From the NCBI GenBank assembly GCA_003136515.1, contig PLEU01000170.1:263-9654 (forward strand): a DNA stretch of 9,392 nucleotides. The letters run 5' to 3'. The translations under genes were made by a program, and so were the position numbers. Shown here piece by piece: positions 6,570 through 9,392 of the stretch; position 1 is the stretch's first letter, and the number at the start of each line of letters is the position of its first letter. Under the pieces are notes generated by a model, which saw nothing but the letters and a program-made list of their open reading frames with translations, ran no database searches and was not told the DNA's origin. This DNA comes from Spartobacteria bacterium. Lineage in GTDB: Bacteria; Verrucomicrobiota; Verrucomicrobiae; Chthoniobacterales; UBA6821.

Positions 6570-8168
6570 ATGGTCTCCCCTGTGCGACTTTTCGAAGTTT
6601 TCACAGTGGGTCTGATTATGGGTGTTTTTTTGTCGGACACTCATGCCGATGTGACTCTTCCTGCCATCTTTGGGGATCACATGGTTCTTCAGCGTGACGT
6701 AACATTGCCAATCTGGGGCAAGGCGGATCCGGGTGAGCATGTTCGGGTGTTGATAGCAGGGCAATTTGCACAAGCAACGGCGAACGGGGTCGGTAACTGG
6801 CGTGTGACCCTCCGACCGTTGACTGCTTCCTCCACCCCCGAGACCCTGATTGTGGAAGGACGTAATCGCATCGAAATTCAGGATGTACTCCTCGGTGATG
6901 TCTGGATATGCGCGGGTGAGGGGAACATGAGCTTCCCTCTCTCGGATGCCACAGGAGGAAAAGATACGCCGCAGGCGATGTCCGACCCCTCGTTGCGCTT
7001 TTTCGTCGGAACAAATCAGCCATCCTTGACTCCGGATACCCATGGGTCCGGGAGCTGGATTGTCTGCACGCCAGAGACAGTCGCATCCTTTTCTGCAGTC
7101 GGCTATTTCTTCGCCCGGGATGTCATGAGCGCTGATCACCTGCCGATAGGGATGATCCAGTGTACTGCGGACGATTCATCCGCTCCGTCATGGATCAGCC
7201 GTCAGGGCTTAGCGGAGCGTCCGGCTTTTTCAAATCACCTAGTAGAGTTGGCGCAAGCAATTCATTCGGCGGAAAACTCCCTACCCGATGCCATGGAGGT
7301 TTCTGCAAATACGCCATCTTCGCTCTTCAACAACATGATCGCCCCGTTGATACCGTATGCAATAACGGGGGTGCTCTGGTATCAAGGGGAATCGGATGAA
7401 GGACTTGGGGCCCTGGAATATCGTCGCCTCCTGGTGCGTCTGATCCGGGATTGGAGAAAACAGTGGGGAGAGGGTCCCTTTGCTTTTTACTTCGTGCTGC
7501 CTGCTGGATTTGGCGGAGGGGATGGTCCCGTGGTGGAGTCCTTTTATGGAGAGAACCAGTTGCCGGGTCGCGGTCTGCCCTGGCTGCGAGAGGGGATGGC
7601 CTGTGCGCTGTCACTCCCCAATACCGGGATGGCGGTGGCGACGGATCTAGGGATGTCGGATGAACGCCGGCCACCCGACAAGCTCGATGTGGGACGCAGA
7701 CTGGCATATCTAGCCCGCAGGCGGATCTATGGCGAAGATATTGTCGATTCCGGGCCGATCTATCGAGGAATGAAGATTGAGGGTGGTAAAGTCCGGGTAA
7801 CTTTTGATTCCGTCGGCAGCGGCCTGACGCTTGGTATCTCGCCATTCCAAATTGCCGATACGAATTCCCCTGAGGATAGCACCATTAGTGAAGCCGATGC
7901 CGACGCTAATCACTCCTTCCTCACACAATTCAAGGGGCTGGCCCCGAATCTCAGGGGATTTGCCCTCGCAGGGACTGGAGGGAAATGGTTTCCAGCAACA
8001 GGGCGGATCGAAGGCGATGACGTCATTCTCTCCAGCGATGCAGTTCCTTATCCTAGGGAGGTACGTTACAATTGGAGGGGTTTTCCGTCAGGAAATCTCT
8101 ATAACAAGGAAGGGCTTCCGGCAGCACCATTCCGCAGCGATTCCCGGCAGCCGGACGATGCTAGATAA
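6570..8168 (+). CDS. Exported sialate O-acetylesterase-family protein lacking catalytic residues (probable pseudoenzyme)
   Basis: Residues 1-26 form a signal peptide with a hydrophobic core (8-21) and a THA cleavage site, so the protein is exported. The layout is that of sialate O-acetylesterases. An N-terminal beta domain (LPAIFGDHMVLQRDVTLPIWGKADPGE, 30-56) leads to the SGNH fold with VWICAGEGNMSFP (111-123) and NNMIAPLIPYAITGVLWYQGES (254-275). DVGRRLA (373-379) and the terminal GNLYNKEGLPAAPFRSD (508-524) follow. The length of 532 is within the usual range. However, active members have GQSNM, SWGGTP and DIHP. Here these read GEGNM (Gly118 for the Ser nucleophile), TADDSSAP (199-206) and ERRP (Glu365, Arg367 for Asp and His). 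Hydrolysis by the usual mechanism looks impossible. The intact frame argues for a retained non-catalytic role such as glycan binding. No Shine-Dalgarno is visible. A GTG at 6582 is an alternative start that keeps the signal. Confidence 0.88.
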   Translation: MVSPVRLFEVFTVGLIMGVFLSDTHADVTLPAIFGDHMVLQRDVTLPIWGKADPGEHVRVLIAGQFAQATANGVGNWRVTLRPLTASSTPETLIVEGRNRIEIQDVLLGDVWICAGEGNMSFPLSDATGGKDTPQAMSDPSLRFFVGTNQPSLTPDTHGSGSWIVCTPETVASFSAVGYFFARDVMSADHLPIGMIQCTADDSSAPSWISRQGLAERPAFSNHLVELAQAIHSAENSLPDAMEVSANTPSSLFNNMIAPLIPYAITGVLWYQGESDEGLGALEYRRLLVRLIRDWRKQWGEGPFAFYFVLPAGFGGGDGPVVESFYGENQLPGRGLPWLREGMACALSLPNTGMAVATDLGMSDERRPPDKLDVGRRLAYLARRRIYGEDIVDSGPIYRGMKIEGGKVRVTFDSVGSGLTLGISPFQIADTNSPEDSTISEADADANHSFLTQFKGLAPNLRGFALAGTGGKWFPATGRIEGDDVILSSDAVPYPREVRYNWRGFPSGNLYNKEGLPAAPFRSDSRQPDDAR

Positions 8169-8224
8169 TCGGAAATCAAAACGATCTTTTTCGAGCATTG
8201 GCATCTCACCCTGCTTCTGCGAGT

Positions 8225-8230
8225 AAGGAG
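8225..8230 (+). promoter_or_regulatory. Shine-Dalgarno AAGGAG, unusually close to a GTG start
   Basis: AAGGAG lies only two bases before the GTG at 8233, closer than the usual 5-9 bases. An in-frame TAA at 8224-8226 overlaps it and rules out any earlier start. The GTG at 8233 gives a complete signal peptide, so it remains the best choice, although translation may be weak. Confidence 0.5.
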
Positions 8231-8232
8231 AG

Positions 8233-9174
8233 GTGAGGATTTTATCCCTGTTTCTGATTAACCTGCTTGCTTCCGGTTTGCTAGGTGCAGCAGGAGGGGG
8301 CAAGGCGCAGGATCCGGACGCCCTTACGAATTCTGAATCCGAACCGATCAATCAACCCCTTTCCCAAAACGAGCTGAAAGCCTCCCCTAAGGCGATATTT
8401 CAACGAGTGGTGCAGGCCCGTCTTTTTCATGACGGCACATGGACACTAGATGGGAATTCACAGACTCCTGTGACGGCGGCCAGGACACTTGCTTCTCTTC
8501 AACCGAGTTTTATCACGGGACTGATCCGCCTTCCTGACCATGGTGTTCTTTCCAATGCCGAGGTCGAGGCATTCTCAACTGTTCGTTCGGCTGTGCTAGC
8601 GGCCAATAAGAGCTGCCGCTTTGACGTTCTAATCAATGCAGGGGATGAACACTCCAGCGAGGTATTTGTGAGGCGGATGAAGGAGTTTACAGCGTTGATT
8701 CATCCCGATGCCTGGACTTTTTATGTCGACCCTGATACGGTTGCCGTCGCACCGGAGGTTTTTGAAGAGGGAGTTGCAGCCGCACACGCAGCGGGGCAGA
8801 TGGTCGGATATGACGGACCTTTGTCCCTAATTCCGGAGGGGATGGATTTCATCGTCATCCGGGCTTGGGATCTGAAGGTCAATCGACGACAGATCGACAT
8901 GCTTCGTTTCAAACAGCATGTTCCATTAATAGTGGAGCTGCCGACAACCTTTGGTACCAAAAACTCACCGGAGGTCATCTCCTATGTCGAGGAAATGGAT
9001 ACCTCCGACCGCGCCGCGCTTATGACGGAACTCGCCGAGAATCAGGGGGCATGGGGATATCGCCTTGCCTATCCGGTCTTTTATCCATTGTATCCCGCCC
9101 GCCACGCTTTTGACGCTACAAAGGATAATATCCTGCTTGTATCAATCCGTGCTCTTCTGGCGAAATTTAATTAA
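8233..9174 (+). CDS. Exported protein of unknown function, alternating strand/helix pattern
   Basis: I do not recognise the family of this 313-residue protein. The GTG start gives a signal peptide: VRILSLFLINLLASGLLGAA, cleavage near residues 20-25. A polar, proline- and asparagine-containing linker follows (26-50). The rest alternates short hydrophobic strands with helices: FITGLIRL (93-100), RFDVLINAGDE (129-139), WTFYVDPDT (161-169), MVGYDGP (190-196), MDFIVIRAWD (204-213), VPLIVELPTTF (230-240) and WGYRLAYPVF (274-283). That order suggests an (alpha/beta) barrel, and several strands end in Asp or Glu as in TIM-barrel enzymes. A glycosidase- or lyase-like activity is therefore possible but unproven. 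It has one cysteine (128) outside the signal, so no disulfide is expected. The gene lies 64 bases after the esterase-like gene and 24 bases before the next exported protein. Confidence 0.8.
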   Translation: MRILSLFLINLLASGLLGAAGGGKAQDPDALTNSESEPINQPLSQNELKASPKAIFQRVVQARLFHDGTWTLDGNSQTPVTAARTLASLQPSFITGLIRLPDHGVLSNAEVEAFSTVRSAVLAANKSCRFDVLINAGDEHSSEVFVRRMKEFTALIHPDAWTFYVDPDTVAVAPEVFEEGVAAAHAAGQMVGYDGPLSLIPEGMDFIVIRAWDLKVNRRQIDMLRFKQHVPLIVELPTTFGTKNSPEVISYVEEMDTSDRAALMTELAENQGAWGYRLAYPVFYPLYPARHAFDATKDNILLVSIRALLAKFN

Positions 9175-9184
9175 ATTTGGGATC

Positions 9185-9190
9185 AAAGGG
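9185..9190 (+). promoter_or_regulatory. Shine-Dalgarno-like AAAGGG before a TTG start
   Basis: AAAGGG is followed by eight bases and then a TTG at 9199. The reading frame has a stop at 9172-9174 and no ATG or GTG between that stop and 9199. The spacing supports the TTG as the start of the next gene. Confidence 0.5.
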
Positions 9191-9198
9191 AACAGCTG

Positions 9199-9392
9199 TT
9201 GAAAACATCCGTCACGTTTCTTGAAACAGTTTTTCTGCTAATCGTGGCATTGCCCCTCGTTGCACAGACTAATACAGATCCATGGCTGGCTCAGTTGACT
9301 ACGACAAATGGCATGCAGCAGCCCTCTTACACACAACAACTGAATGATTTTCAAAAAAGTGAGACAGAGCGGATTTTGAGTCAAAAATTAAT
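9199..9392 (+). CDS. Exported protein of unknown function, N-terminal part only
   Basis: From a TTG at 9199 the frame stays open for 64 codons to the right edge, so only the N-terminus is seen. Residues 1-22 form a signal peptide (LKTSVTFLETVFLLIVALPLVA), probably cleaved near LVAQ. The mature start is polar and rich in Gln, Thr and Ser (TNTDPWLAQLTTTNGMQQPSYTQQLNDFQKSETERIL). It then looks helical. I recognise no domain. The frame begins 24 bases after the preceding stop, has a Shine-Dalgarno-like AAAGGG at good spacing, and continues a run of exported products. These points make it likely to be real despite the TTG start and the short visible length. Confidence 0.65.
   Translation, partial: MKTSVTFLETVFLLIVALPLVAQTNTDPWLAQLTTTNGMQQPSYTQQLNDFQKSETERILSQKL

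Noticed and set aside
6537..7139. 200-codon minus-strand open frame
   Set aside because: It is antisense to the start of the esterase-family gene, and its translation shows no domain or signal peptide.
7327..7845. 172-codon minus-strand open frame
   Set aside because: It is antisense to the esterase-family gene and has an Arg/Pro/Ser-rich composition typical of a shadow frame.
9191..9200. Perfect palindrome AACAGCTGTT overlapping the TTG start
   Set aside because: It is of chance-level length, does not extend further, and has no second copy that I could see.

Overview
The window holds eight genes: six complete ones and one cut by each window edge. They form two divergent blocks. I see no tRNA or rRNA, CRISPR array, insertion sequence or phage gene. 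The mix of a secreted GH3 glycosidase, a sialate O-acetylesterase-family protein, a bipartite CbiX chelatase and several start codons without a clear Shine-Dalgarno sequence fits a free-living polysaccharide-degrading bacterium. Verrucomicrobiota or a relative is my best guess. This comes from gene content and protein style, not from any search.

Minus-strand block (about 4910 down to 1), in transcription order: a flavoprotein of the HI0933/BaiN/YhiN family (GTG start), a small YkgJ-type cysteine-cluster protein, a two-domain CbiX-type sirohydrochlorin chelatase, and a secreted GH3 beta-glucosidase-like enzyme that runs off the left edge. Gaps are 81, 77 and 28 bases, so co-transcription is possible, at least for CbiX and GH3. 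The four products share no obvious pathway.

Plus-strand block (5041 to 9392), after a 130-base divergent spacer: a DEAD-box RNA helicase with a DeaD/CsdA-like core and a Phe/Lys/Gly-rich basic tail, then three exported proteins in a row. The first has the full sialate O-acetylesterase architecture but has lost the residues expected to do the chemistry. The second is a 313-residue exported protein of unknown function with an alternating strand/helix pattern. The third is the start of another exported protein, with a TTG start, cut by the right edge.

The item most worth following is the esterase-family protein. The catalytic serine motif GQSNM reads GEGNM, the WGGTP block is gone, and the DxH motif reads ERR, yet the reading frame is intact and the structural motifs remain. 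It is followed closely by two exported proteins that I cannot assign. This could be an exported binding or structural module built on a dead hydrolase.
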